From Rubrivirga marina (GTDB taxonomy: Bacteria; Bacteroidota; Rhodothermia; Rhodothermales; Rubricoccaceae), in assembly GCF_002283365.1 (NCBI RefSeq), contig NZ_MQWD01000001.1, positions 2,696,771-2,760,770 on the forward strand: a DNA stretch of 64,000 bases, read 5' to 3'. This document shows, piece after piece, positions 1 to 7,380 of this stretch (positions are counted from its first letter, which is position 1; every line of letters starts with the position of its first letter). The translations under genes were made by a program, and so were the position numbers. The notes under the pieces were generated by a model. That model saw nothing but the letters and a program-made list of their open reading frames with translations, did no database searches and had not been told where the DNA came from.

Positions 1-171
1 ACTGTCCCGGGCTGGGAATGGAGTCGGCCCTGGTCAAAGAAATCCCCCCATCAGGGAGGGGGTATTCGGTCGGTTCACGGTAGGTTCGCGAGGCGCTCCT
101 CTCTTGCGCGCGCGGCCACGGCCGCTTGTGCGCCTCGACGGCGTGCAGCATTCTTCCCCATCCCCGAGCTC

Positions 172-1866
172 ATGCGCATCCTCCTATTCAGCCTCGCGCT
201 GGTCTTCGCGGCAACGGCCGCACACGCCCAGAACAACACGGCGTCGACCACGCAAGGCAGCAACAACACCGCGACCATCGACCAGACCGGCGCTGGCGAC
301 GACGCCACCGTCGTGCAGGGCGGTGACTCCAACACCGCCGACGTCGACCAGACGGCCACGGGCGCCGTCGCGAACGTCGATCAGGCGGGCACCGTCAGCC
401 AGGCCACCATCGAGCAGATCGGCACGGTCGGGCTGTCGGCGACCATCAACCAGAGCGGCGCCAACAACACGGCGACGCAGACCCAGTCCGGCTCGGACAA
501 CGACGCGCTGATCGACCAGAGCGGCGACGACAACACGGCGACCCAGGCGCAGACCGGCACGTCGGTCAACACGGCGACGATCTACCAGAGCGGAAATAAC
601 AACACGGCGACCCAGTCGCAGGACCCCTCGACGGGCTTTACCCCGCCGGTCCTCTTCGACGCCTCGGCCGACCAGTCTGGCTCGGGCAACACGGTCACGC
701 AGACCATGACGCAGGACGTCTTCAGCCCGCTCGTCGGGGTGAATGACGTGACGCTGATGGCCGTCCAGAGCGGCGACGACAACACGGCGACGCAGGTCTC
801 CGAGCACTCCGGCTGCTGCGGTGCCGCTGGCCAGGCCACCGTGGTGATGTCCGTTGACCAGTCGGGCGACCGCAACATGTCGACCCAGACCAGCGCGTTC
901 GGCACGTGGGCGGGCTCTGCGGACCGCGACGCCAGCGTCGTCCAGATGGGCGACTACAACGTGGCCGAGCAGATCCTCGAGGACAACGGCGCCAAGACCG
1001 CCTCGATCGACCAGAGCGGCGCCTTCAACACGGCGTTCCAGGGCCTCGACGCCAACAACGGCAGCACTTCCGTGGTCAACCAGACCTCGACGCTGACGCA
1101 GTCCGGTGACGCGAACGACGCGACGCAGCTCGTGCTCTCCATCGACAACGCCGTGCCCACCATCGTTCAGTCGGTCTCCGGCGACCAGTCGGGCGATGGC
1201 AACACGCTCTACCAGGAGGTCAACGTCCCGTTCGGCAGCCCCTTCGGCAACGTCTCGCACACGGCGACGGCGACCCAGAGCGGTGACGACAACGACGGCC
1301 AGCAGCTCATCGGCCTTGTCGGCTCGTCCGCCCCGGCGACCGCGTCGCAGTCCCTCGACCAGTCGGGCAACGGCAACACGTCGTTCCAGCTCCAGCAGTC
1401 CGTCAACTACGGCGGCGGCTTCAGCTTCTCCGACGCGAGCGTGACCCAGACGGGCGACGACAACACGGCCAGCCAGACGCAGGACGACCTCGGCGACCTC
1501 GAGGCGACCATCACGCAGGCCGGCACGCTCAACCAGGCCACCCAGTACCAGGACGGCGAGAGCTTCGAGGGCGACCTCGACGCGACCATCACGCAGTCCG
1601 GCACGGGCAACATCGCGACCCAGACTCAGACGGTCGACGACCGGCCGAGCGTGGCCGTCTTCGCGATCCATTCGGCCGACCTCCTGCAGGACGGCGACAT
1701 GAACGTCTCGACGCAGACGCAGTCCGGCCTCGGTGGGCACGTCAGCACGGCCGAGCAGATCGGCAACATGAACACGTTCACGCTCACGCAGTCCGGCACG
1801 GTCGGCCACACCGACACGCTGAGCCAGATCGGCGACAACAACACGTCGACGGTGACGCAGAACTAA
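172..1866 (+). CDS. Large secreted curlin-repeat protein
   Basis: This 564-residue protein is probably a secreted amyloid-type fibre subunit. Residues 1-20 form a clear signal peptide ending AHAQ. Almost all the rest is degenerate repeats of about 22 residues built on Q-S-G-D-x-N-T-A-T-Q, the Gln/Asn spacing of the CsgA/CsgB curlin repeat. It is several times longer than CsgA (about 150 residues, five repeats) and some repeats carry inserted loops, one with a Cys-Cys pair (SGCCGAAG). No csgB, csgE, csgF or csgG homologue lies nearby, so secretion genes must be elsewhere if it is curli-like. The ATG at 172 is chosen because it opens the signal peptide. A strong terminator follows. The repeat class is clear; the exact role (biofilm fibre or adhesin) is inferred. 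Confidence 0.85.
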   Translation: MRILLFSLALVFAATAAHAQNNTASTTQGSNNTATIDQTGAGDDATVVQGGDSNTADVDQTATGAVANVDQAGTVSQATIEQIGTVGLSATINQSGANNTATQTQSGSDNDALIDQSGDDNTATQAQTGTSVNTATIYQSGNNNTATQSQDPSTGFTPPVLFDASADQSGSGNTVTQTMTQDVFSPLVGVNDVTLMAVQSGDDNTATQVSEHSGCCGAAGQATVVMSVDQSGDRNMSTQTSAFGTWAGSADRDASVVQMGDYNVAEQILEDNGAKTASIDQSGAFNTAFQGLDANNGSTSVVNQTSTLTQSGDANDATQLVLSIDNAVPTIVQSVSGDQSGDGNTLYQEVNVPFGSPFGNVSHTATATQSGDDNDGQQLIGLVGSSAPATASQSLDQSGNGNTSFQLQQSVNYGGGFSFSDASVTQTGDDNTASQTQDDLGDLEATITQAGTLNQATQYQDGESFEGDLDATITQSGTGNIATQTQTVDDRPSVAVFAIHSADLLQDGDMNVSTQTQSGLGGHVSTAEQIGNMNTFTLTQSGTVGHTDTLSQIGDNNTSTVTQN

Positions 1867-1890
1867 GGGTGGTCCGTTCGCCTTCTGGAG

Positions 1891-1926
1891 GCCCGCGGGA
1901 GTCACGCGCTCCCGCGGGCTTTTTTT
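1891..1926 (+). terminator. Intrinsic terminator of the curlin-repeat gene
   Basis: Perfect 11-bp arms GCCCGCGGGAG (1891-1901) and CTCCCGCGGGC (1909-1919) enclose a 7-nt loop and are followed by seven T residues. It is the only textbook Rho-independent terminator with a long T run seen in the window. Confidence 0.92.
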
Positions 1927-2026
1927 GTGTCCCACCCCGTCGGCGTCGGCGTCGAGGCGGACGCGATCGGCCTCGAACCCCGAGCCGTGGGCGGGCGTTG
2001 GGCCCCCCCATCCGATCCTCCCCTCG

Positions 2027-2254
2027 ATGTCCACCCGCCCCAACCCGCGCCCGATCACGGCGACCCGCGCGCTCGTCTTGTTCGTCGTCTACACGGTCGT
2101 GTTCGCGCTCGGCGGCGGGCTCTCGGCCGGCATCATGGCGCTCGTGTTCGAGGCGCTGAGCCCCCAGGGAAGTGACCCGACGGTCTACGCCATCACGTTC
2201 GGCGTGACGGGGTTCATCGCATACAGGTTGGCACAGCGCGTGGCGGAGGGGTAG
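2027..2254 (+). CDS. Small two-helix membrane protein
   Basis: A 75-residue protein of unknown function. Two hydrophobic segments are visible, roughly residues 14-38 (ALVLFVVYTVVFALGGGL...) and 52-68 (VYAITFGVTGFIAYRLA), so an inner-membrane protein with both ends on one side is likely. The ATG at 2027 begins MSTRPNPR, a basic N-terminus that fits membrane insertion. An in-frame start farther upstream at 1925 would overlap the preceding terminator and is rejected. It abuts the 3' end of the opposite-strand gene ending at 2255. No family recognised. Confidence 0.6.
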   Translation: MSTRPNPRPITATRALVLFVVYTVVFALGGGLSAGIMALVFEALSPQGSDPTVYAITFGVTGFIAYRLAQRVAEG

Positions 2255-3031
2255 CTACCGCACGATCGCCCACGTCCCGTCGACCTGCGTGAGGGTCAGG
2301 CCAAACGCGAGGGGCCGGCCTCCAGATCGGGCTTGGAGGGGGGGGAGGCTCCCCGGACCGCGAACCTCGATCAGCCGGCCATCCGCGTATTCTTCCAGGG
2401 ACAGGGTGTCGAGGTCGAGCGGGGCGACGCGCCAGTCGTCGGCGGTCATGGCCGAGGAGAGGAGACCTGCGTGGTCGTCGGCGAGCTCGTCCGGGGGAAC
2501 GCCGAGGGCGATCCCGAGCTCGGCGTGCTTCCGGCGGTGAAGCGCGACGACGGCCTCCGCGTCCCGCCCGACCAGCCCCTCATGGACGGCCTCGACCACA
2601 CGGAGGATCTGTCGCCGCTCCCCCTCTGATAGCGAGCCCGTTGGCGCGGACTCCCAAGCCCACCCGGTCGGCACGTCGTCGGCCCAGAACGCGGCTTCGA
2701 AGACGATCGGCCGCCCTGGTTCGAGCGGTCGGTCGGCGGGATCCCACTCGAGGTCGGCGAGGACGCCCTCGGGGCCGGGCAGGCGTCCGTGCTCGCCGTG
2801 GATGAGCCGGAGGGCGAACGCCGGCTCGCCTGCCCGACCCGCGGACGCGGCGGGCGGGAGCAGGCGGGCGGTGATGACGTTGTGGCCAGAGACCAGCCAC
2901 GGGTTCAGCTTGACCTGGGTCGTCCGCCGCCCCGGAGCGAGCACGCGGATCACGCTGACCCCGTTGACCGACACGTCGAGGCGGACCGCCTCGCTGATCG
3001 ACTCGACGACGTAGAGCGGGGGGATGGACAT
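2255..3031 (-). CDS. Hypothetical protein, second gene of a two-gene unit
   Basis: A 258-residue protein that I cannot assign with confidence. The N-terminal 75 residues look like a small beta-sandwich: SVNGVSVIRVLAPGRRTTQVKLNPWLVSGHN has the pattern seen in carbohydrate-binding-like or effector-associated proteins (a displayed loop, then an NxW-L-x-G-xN turn). The middle is helical and charged (residues about 130-190), and the C-terminus ends with a short beta segment (GTWAIVR). There is no signal peptide. It starts 6 nt after the stop of the 474-residue gene on the same strand, so the two are almost certainly co-transcribed. The joint architecture resembles cargo-associated pairs of contractile injection systems, but that is only a weak similarity judged by eye. 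Confidence 0.6.
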   Translation of the reverse strand: MSIPPLYVVESISEAVRLDVSVNGVSVIRVLAPGRRTTQVKLNPWLVSGHNVITARLLPPAASAGRAGEPAFALRLIHGEHGRLPGPEGVLADLEWDPADRPLEPGRPIVFEAAFWADDVPTGWAWESAPTGSLSEGERRQILRVVEAVHEGLVGRDAEAVVALHRRKHAELGIALGVPPDELADDHAGLLSSAMTADDWRVAPLDLDTLSLEEYADGRLIEVRGPGSLPPLQARSGGRPLAFGLTLTQVDGTWAIVR

Positions 3032-3037
3032 GGATGG

Positions 3038-4462
3038 CTATCCGAATGGGAGCTCGTACTCGAGCGACTTCCCGAGGGGGCCGCCATCGAAGAGCGTGAT
3101 CGATTCCTTGTAGGAGATGTACCCCGCCGCGATTTTTACGGAGACCGAACCCTTGACGCCGTCCCAGTTGAATCCGAACTCGAGGCTGGGCGGCTCCGCG
3201 CCGGAGGCCTCGGCGTCGAGCGAGATCCCGGTTCCCCCCTCGACCGTGACCTCGAGGGCCTTCTCGTGGGCCAGAAACAGCTCGGCCCCGACGGCGCCCT
3301 TGATGTACCCGGAGGCCTCCGCCGACGCGCTGTGCTCGTCGGGTGACGACCGGCCCCACGACCCGGTCACGCTGACCCCACCCTGGAACTTGAGGTACAC
3401 GCTCGCGCGGACGTATTTCTTGATGTATCCCGGGAGGGCGGCCAGGGGCCCGAGGTGGATCTTCGTTTCGCCCCCCAATAGGGGGTCGAGTTCGACCGAG
3501 GCCGTGTACTCGTAGAACGCGCGGTGGTCGTCGTGCTCGGCCCACTTCGCCGAGACCGAGATCGTCCCATCGGGCGGGTCGAAGGAGACCTCAGCGGCCC
3601 CGACCGTCTGGCGGAGCCAGTCGACTGCTGCCTTCACCCCGTCCATGGCCTTTCCCCAGCCCTCCTCCGTCAACTCCACCGACAGCTCGTTCGTCGGGTA
3701 CGCTTCGATCTGGTAGCGCTTGGTCCCGGCGCACGTCTCCATGACCGCCGTGTACGACTGCGGCGTCACGTAGCCGATCCAGCCGGGCTTGAGGGTCTGC
3801 CAGTGGAACGACCGGAACGTGGCGGCCGGGCCGGGATGGGTCGACGACACCATCCCCGCGACCGTCCAGCGAGGGTGGGGCCCGCACCCGCCTTCGACTT
3901 CGGCTGATAGATTGATCGTCTCGCCGAACTCTGGAGGGACCACCTCGAGCAGGCCTCCGGCCGACGCGGCCCGCCCCTCGGAGTCGATGACCTCGGAGGA
4001 GATCAGGCGGCAGACGGGAGGGGACGGGGCGGGCTCCGAGGTCGAGGGGGCGGTCTCCGTAGGGCCCGCCGCGTCCGGAGCGTCCGCTGCGGCCGAGGCG
4101 GACGGAGGCGTGGACTCTGGAGCGTCGGTCTCGTCGGAGGCTCCGGGTGAGGTCGCGGTGTCTGGGTCACCGAGATAAGTGGCACCGGTCACGCCGAGGG
4201 GCAGCCGCCGCAATTCGAGACGGCGCCCCTGGAGCGCCCGGACGACCTGGGCGCGGACGCCGGCGTCGGAGAGAGACCGGACGGAGACGCCGGGCTCCAG
4301 GTCCCCGAGCGCGTGCCGGAAGACGCGGAGCGAGAGAGGGTCGTGACAGGCGGAGATGAGCCACCCCGCGAGGTCGGGACGGCAGGCCGCTCCTTCGTCT
4401 CCGACGCCCGATCGTGAGTTGCGTGTGAGCAGGTAGGGGCGTCCGTAAATCAGAAGGCGCAT
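3038..4462 (-). CDS. Hypothetical protein, first gene of a two-gene unit
   Basis: A 474-residue protein without a signal peptide. Three parts can be seen: an N-terminal compact region (about 1-95, MRLLIYGRPYLLTRN...), a Pro/Ser/Thr/Ala-rich linker (about 96-150), and a long beta-rich C-terminal region (about 155-474) with repeated G-x-S/A-V-x-V alternation such as GGVSVTGSWG and GVKGSVSVKIAAGYISYKE. The C-terminal pattern recalls the beta-rich tails of effector-like proteins linked to type VI secretion or related contractile systems; no VgrG, PAAR or Hcp gene is present here, so this stays a hint. A TATACTCC motif sits 30-37 nt upstream. Start ATG at 4462; divergent from yifB. Confidence 0.62.
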   Translation of the reverse strand: MRLLIYGRPYLLTRNSRSGVGDEGAACRPDLAGWLISACHDPLSLRVFRHALGDLEPGVSVRSLSDAGVRAQVVRALQGRRLELRRLPLGVTGATYLGDPDTATSPGASDETDAPESTPPSASAAADAPDAAGPTETAPSTSEPAPSPPVCRLISSEVIDSEGRAASAGGLLEVVPPEFGETINLSAEVEGGCGPHPRWTVAGMVSSTHPGPAATFRSFHWQTLKPGWIGYVTPQSYTAVMETCAGTKRYQIEAYPTNELSVELTEEGWGKAMDGVKAAVDWLRQTVGAAEVSFDPPDGTISVSAKWAEHDDHRAFYEYTASVELDPLLGGETKIHLGPLAALPGYIKKYVRASVYLKFQGGVSVTGSWGRSSPDEHSASAEASGYIKGAVGAELFLAHEKALEVTVEGGTGISLDAEASGAEPPSLEFGFNWDGVKGSVSVKIAAGYISYKESITLFDGGPLGKSLEYELPFG

Positions 4463-4491
4463 CTGGCGACGACGGGGGGCGCAGAGAGGGC

Positions 4492-4499
4492 GGAGTATA
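4492..4499 (-). promoter_or_regulatory. -7-like promoter motif of the two-gene unit
   Basis: TATACTCC on the minus strand, 30-37 nt before the ATG at 4462. It matches the TAnnYTYC motif found at similar distance before many genes in the window. Confidence 0.45.
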
Positions 4500-4611
4500 G
4501 AGCGGAGGATCGGATCGCCGTTGTGTGTTGGGGAGACGGGTGCACTGCGTCCGGCCGGCGAGTTAGATGGCGGACGCTGTTGGGTCTACAGAGCTTTCCC
4601 CCTCGCAACCC

Positions 4612-6183
4612 ATGCCGCCCCTGTCCCGGCTGTCCCGCGTCTGGAGCAGCGCCGTCCTCGGCGTCGACGCGCTGCCCATCGAGATCGAGACCCACACCGA
4701 GCCCAACATCCCGCGGTGGACCGTCGTCGGGCTGCCCGACGGGGCCGTCCGCGAGAGCCGGGACCGGGTGTGGGCCGCGCTCAAGACGTCCGGGCTTCCG
4801 ACGCCGCGCGGGGCCGTGACGGTCAACCTCGCCCCGGCCGATGTCAGGAAAGAAGGCTCGGCATACGACCTCCCGCTCGCGCTCGGCCTGCTGGCGGCGA
4901 TCGGCGACGGGCTGATCTCTCAGGACGTGCTCGACGAGGTCGTCATCGTCGGGGAGCTCGGCCTCGACGGGGCGGTCCGACCGGTGCGGGGCGTTCTCCC
5001 GATGGCGGCCGGCGCCCGGGCCGACGGCCGGCGCGGCATGCTCGTCCCGCCCGAGAACGCGGCCGAGGCGGCCGTCGTCGAGGGCCTCGAGGTGTACCCC
5101 GTGGCCACGCTCCGCGAGGCGTTCGACTTCCTCGTCGAGGAGGACGGCCGGGGGACGCCGGAGGCACCGCGCCGCCTCACGACACCCGACGGACCCACGG
5201 GCGGACCCGACTTCGCCGACGTTCGTGGGCAGGGGCTCGTCAAGCGGGCCCTCGAGGTCGCCGCGGCCGGCGGCCACAACGCGCTGATGGTCGGCCCGCC
5301 GGGGTCGGGAAAGACCATGCTCGCGCGGCGGCTCCCGACGATCCTTCCGCCACTGACGCCGGCCGAAGCGCTGGAGACGACGAAGATCCTCAGCGTGGGT
5401 GGCCGGCTGAACGGGGCGGCCGGGCACGGGCTCGTGGCGGCGCGACCGTTCCGGTCGCCCCACCACACCATCTCAAACGCCGGCCTGGTCGGGGGCGGGT
5501 CGAACCCGATGCCCGGCGAGATCTCCCTCGCCCACAACGGCGTCCTGTTCCTCGACGAGCTCCCCGAGTTCGACCGCCCCGTGCTGGAGGTGCTCCGGCA
5601 GCCCCTTGAGGAGGGGGAGGTCACGATCGCTCGGGCACGGGCGACCGTCCGGTACCCGGCCCGGTTCATGCTCGTGGCCTCGATGAACCCATGCCCGTGC
5701 GGGCACGCGGGGGACCCCACGCGGGCGTGCGTCTGTGCCCCGGGCCAGGTCCAGCGCTACCTCGCCAAGGTCAGCGGCCCGCTGCTCGACCGGATCGACC
5801 TCCACGTTGAGGTCACGCCGGTCCCGTTCGAGGCGCTCAGCCGACGGGAAGATGCGGAGCCGAGTGCGGCCGTCCGCCGCCGGGTCGTGGCCGCGCGGGA
5901 GCGGCAGGCAGCCCGATTCGATGGCCTCCAGGGGCGGTACTGCAACGCCCAGTTGACCGCCCCTGAGGTCCGCCGGTGGTGCCGCCTCGACGCGGCGGGC
6001 CAGGGCCTGCTGAAGTCGGCGCTGACGCGGCTTGGCCTGAGCGCCCGCGCCCACGATCGGATCCTGAAGGTGGCCCGCACCGTCGCCGACCTCGCCGAGG
6101 CGGGCGACGTAGGGCCGGAGCACGTCGCCGAGGCCATCCAGTACCGATCGCTCGATCGCGCCGGGTGGGGCGTCGGGGGTTGA
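4612..6183 (+). CDS. comM: YifB/ComM family Mg-chelatase-like AAA+ ATPase
   Basis: 523 residues, the usual length of the YifB/ComM family. In naturally competent bacteria ComM is a hexameric helicase that drives branch migration during integration of transforming DNA; elsewhere the role is less clear. The N-terminal Lon-like (S16/ChlI) domain covers about 1-190, then an AAA+ core with Walker A GPPGSGKT near residue 227, Walker B GVLFLDELPEF near 310, and the family signature SMNPCPCGHAGDPTRACVC near 360. The C-terminal Mg-chelatase helical domain runs to about 520. ATG at 4612 gives the conserved start (MPPLSRLSRVWSSAVLG); an in-frame ATG at 4567 adds 15 residues without family support. It converges with exbD. 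The family is certain; the competence role is inferred. Confidence 0.93.
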   Translation: MPPLSRLSRVWSSAVLGVDALPIEIETHTEPNIPRWTVVGLPDGAVRESRDRVWAALKTSGLPTPRGAVTVNLAPADVRKEGSAYDLPLALGLLAAIGDGLISQDVLDEVVIVGELGLDGAVRPVRGVLPMAAGARADGRRGMLVPPENAAEAAVVEGLEVYPVATLREAFDFLVEEDGRGTPEAPRRLTTPDGPTGGPDFADVRGQGLVKRALEVAAAGGHNALMVGPPGSGKTMLARRLPTILPPLTPAEALETTKILSVGGRLNGAAGHGLVAARPFRSPHHTISNAGLVGGGSNPMPGEISLAHNGVLFLDELPEFDRPVLEVLRQPLEEGEVTIARARATVRYPARFMLVASMNPCPCGHAGDPTRACVCAPGQVQRYLAKVSGPLLDRIDLHVEVTPVPFEALSRREDAEPSAAVRRRVVAARERQAARFDGLQGRYCNAQLTAPEVRRWCRLDAAGQGLLKSALTRLGLSARAHDRILKVARTVADLAEAGDVGPEHVAEAIQYRSLDRAGWGVGG

Positions 6184-6189
6184 CGCCAT

Positions 6190-6209
6190 CCACCTCGGCG
6201 GCGAGGCGG
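6190..6209. repeat. CCTCGGCG-type palindrome between yifB and exbD
   Basis: Imperfect dyad CCACCTCG-GCGG-CGAGGCGG, one mismatch, between two converging genes. It shares its core with palindromes at 49052-49085, 57180-57211 and 60232-60255. Here it could serve as a bidirectional terminator, though no T run follows. Confidence 0.5.
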
Positions 6210-6211
6210 AC

Positions 6212-6625
6212 CTACTCGGCCGGCGCGATGGCGGCCTCGGTCGCGATCGAGACGCGCATGTCGAGGGCCGAGGCGGCCGAGGCCACGGCCGCCAGCCCGT
6301 CGATCGTCGCCTCGCGGTCGGCGTAGACGGCGAGGGCCGTCTTGCCCTCGCGGACGGCCGCGATGGCCAGCGTGAGGCTGTCGCGCGCGACCTGGCGGTC
6401 GTCGACGTAGAACAGACCGTCCTCGTCGATCGTCACGGCTACGTAGACCTGCTCCAGCGGAGCCGCCGCGGCCACGTCCGGCAGCTGAACGCGGAGCCCG
6501 TTCTGCGTCACGAACGACGACGTGAGCAGGAAGAAGATGAGGAGCAGCAGGACGATGTCCGTCAGCGAGGCGAGGCTGAACGCCGTGAGCGCCTTGCGGC
6601 CCGTCGAGAAGTCGAAGGTGGCCAT
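6212..6625 (-). CDS. exbD: ExbD/TolR-family biopolymer transport protein
   Basis: 137 residues: a short cytoplasmic N-terminus, one transmembrane helix at about 17-39 with the conserved Asp23 (SLTDIVLLLLIFFLLTSSFV), and a periplasmic domain. With ExbB it forms the proton channel that powers TonB- or TolA-like partners at the outer membrane. The ATG at 6625 is 2 nt from the exbB stop, so translation is probably coupled. A longer open frame reaching 7171 would overlap exbB and is rejected. It is the last gene of the envelope operon running from 14011. It could equally be named TolR, since no TonB or Pal gene is in this operon. Confidence 0.9.
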   Translation of the reverse strand: MATFDFSTGRKALTAFSLASLTDIVLLLLIFFLLTSSFVTQNGLRVQLPDVAAAAPLEQVYVAVTIDEDGLFYVDDRQVARDSLTLAIAAVREGKTALAVYADREATIDGLAAVASAASALDMRVSIATEAAIAPAE

Positions 6626-6627
6626 CG

Positions 6628-7350
6628 CTAGCGGCGGCGGTCGGCCGGGGTCTGGAGGAAGTCGATAAAGTCGGACGAGACGCGCTCGAGCCCGTTGACG
6701 AGTCGCGCGATCCGCCCGATGAGGAGGTTGTACGCGAACAGCGCGACGAGGCCGACGGCGAGACCGGCGGCCGTCGTCACGAGCGCCTCCCAGATGCCGC
6801 CCGCGAGCAGGGACGGGTTGACGAGCCCCTCGTAGCGCTGGATCTGGCGGAACGCGCCGATCATCCCCGTGACCGTCCCGAGGAAGCCAAGCATCGGGGC
6901 GATGGCGGCGATCGAAGCGAGGAGGTCCATCCGCTTCTCGAGGTCGAACGTCTCGCGGCGGCCGGCTTCCTGCACGGCCTCCTTGATCTCGCCGATGGGC
7001 CGCCCGAGGCGCTCCAGGCCGCGCTGGAGGATCCGCGAGGCCGGCGTGTTCCGCTCGCGGCAGTACGCCATCGCCCCGTGGACGTCGCCGGCCTGGACGT
7101 AGTCCGAGACGTTGCGCGTGAGCGTGTCGGGGTCGCCCTTGGCGCGGCGGAGCGCCCGGATCCGCTCCCACACGACGGCCACCATCAGGACCGAGAGGAG
7201 CACGATGGGGATCATCGACCAGCCCCCGAGGAAGAGGAGCTCCAGCCCTCCGCGGAGCGACTCCATGAACGTGGGATCCGGGGGCGGGGCAGCGGCGGCC
7301 AGCGTGTCGGCCGCGAGCGAGTCGACCGGGGCGGTTTGGAGGGCGAGCAT
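6628..7350 (-). CDS. exbB: ExbB/TolQ-family proton channel subunit
   Basis: 240 residues of the MotA/TolQ/ExbB family. Three transmembrane helices are visible: about 40-63 (GWSMIPIVLLSVLMVAVVWE), about 145-170 (LLASIAAIAPMLGFLGTVTG) and about 190-212 (LVTTAAGLAVGLVALFAYN). The GTVTGMIGAF and TTAAGLAVGL stretches are family signatures lining the proton path. The first 35 residues are Ala/Pro-rich and may be a periplasmic lead-in or a cleaved signal. The gene lies between the HU/SPOR gene (30-nt gap) and exbD (2-nt gap). ExbB is the channel pentamer that surrounds the ExbD dimer. Confidence 0.9.
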   Translation of the reverse strand: MLALQTAPVDSLAADTLAAAAPPPDPTFMESLRGGLELLFLGGWSMIPIVLLSVLMVAVVWERIRALRRAKGDPDTLTRNVSDYVQAGDVHGAMAYCRERNTPASRILQRGLERLGRPIGEIKEAVQEAGRRETFDLEKRMDLLASIAAIAPMLGFLGTVTGMIGAFRQIQRYEGLVNPSLLAGGIWEALVTTAAGLAVGLVALFAYNLLIGRIARLVNGLERVSSDFIDFLQTPADRRR

Positions 7351-7380
7351 GGGCAGCCGCGGGGCGGCGGGCAGGGGGGA

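Noticed and set aside
184..2058. Long open frame opposite the curlin gene
   Set aside because: Arg/Val/Asp-rich with no signal or motif; it is produced by the repeat composition of the plus-strand gene.
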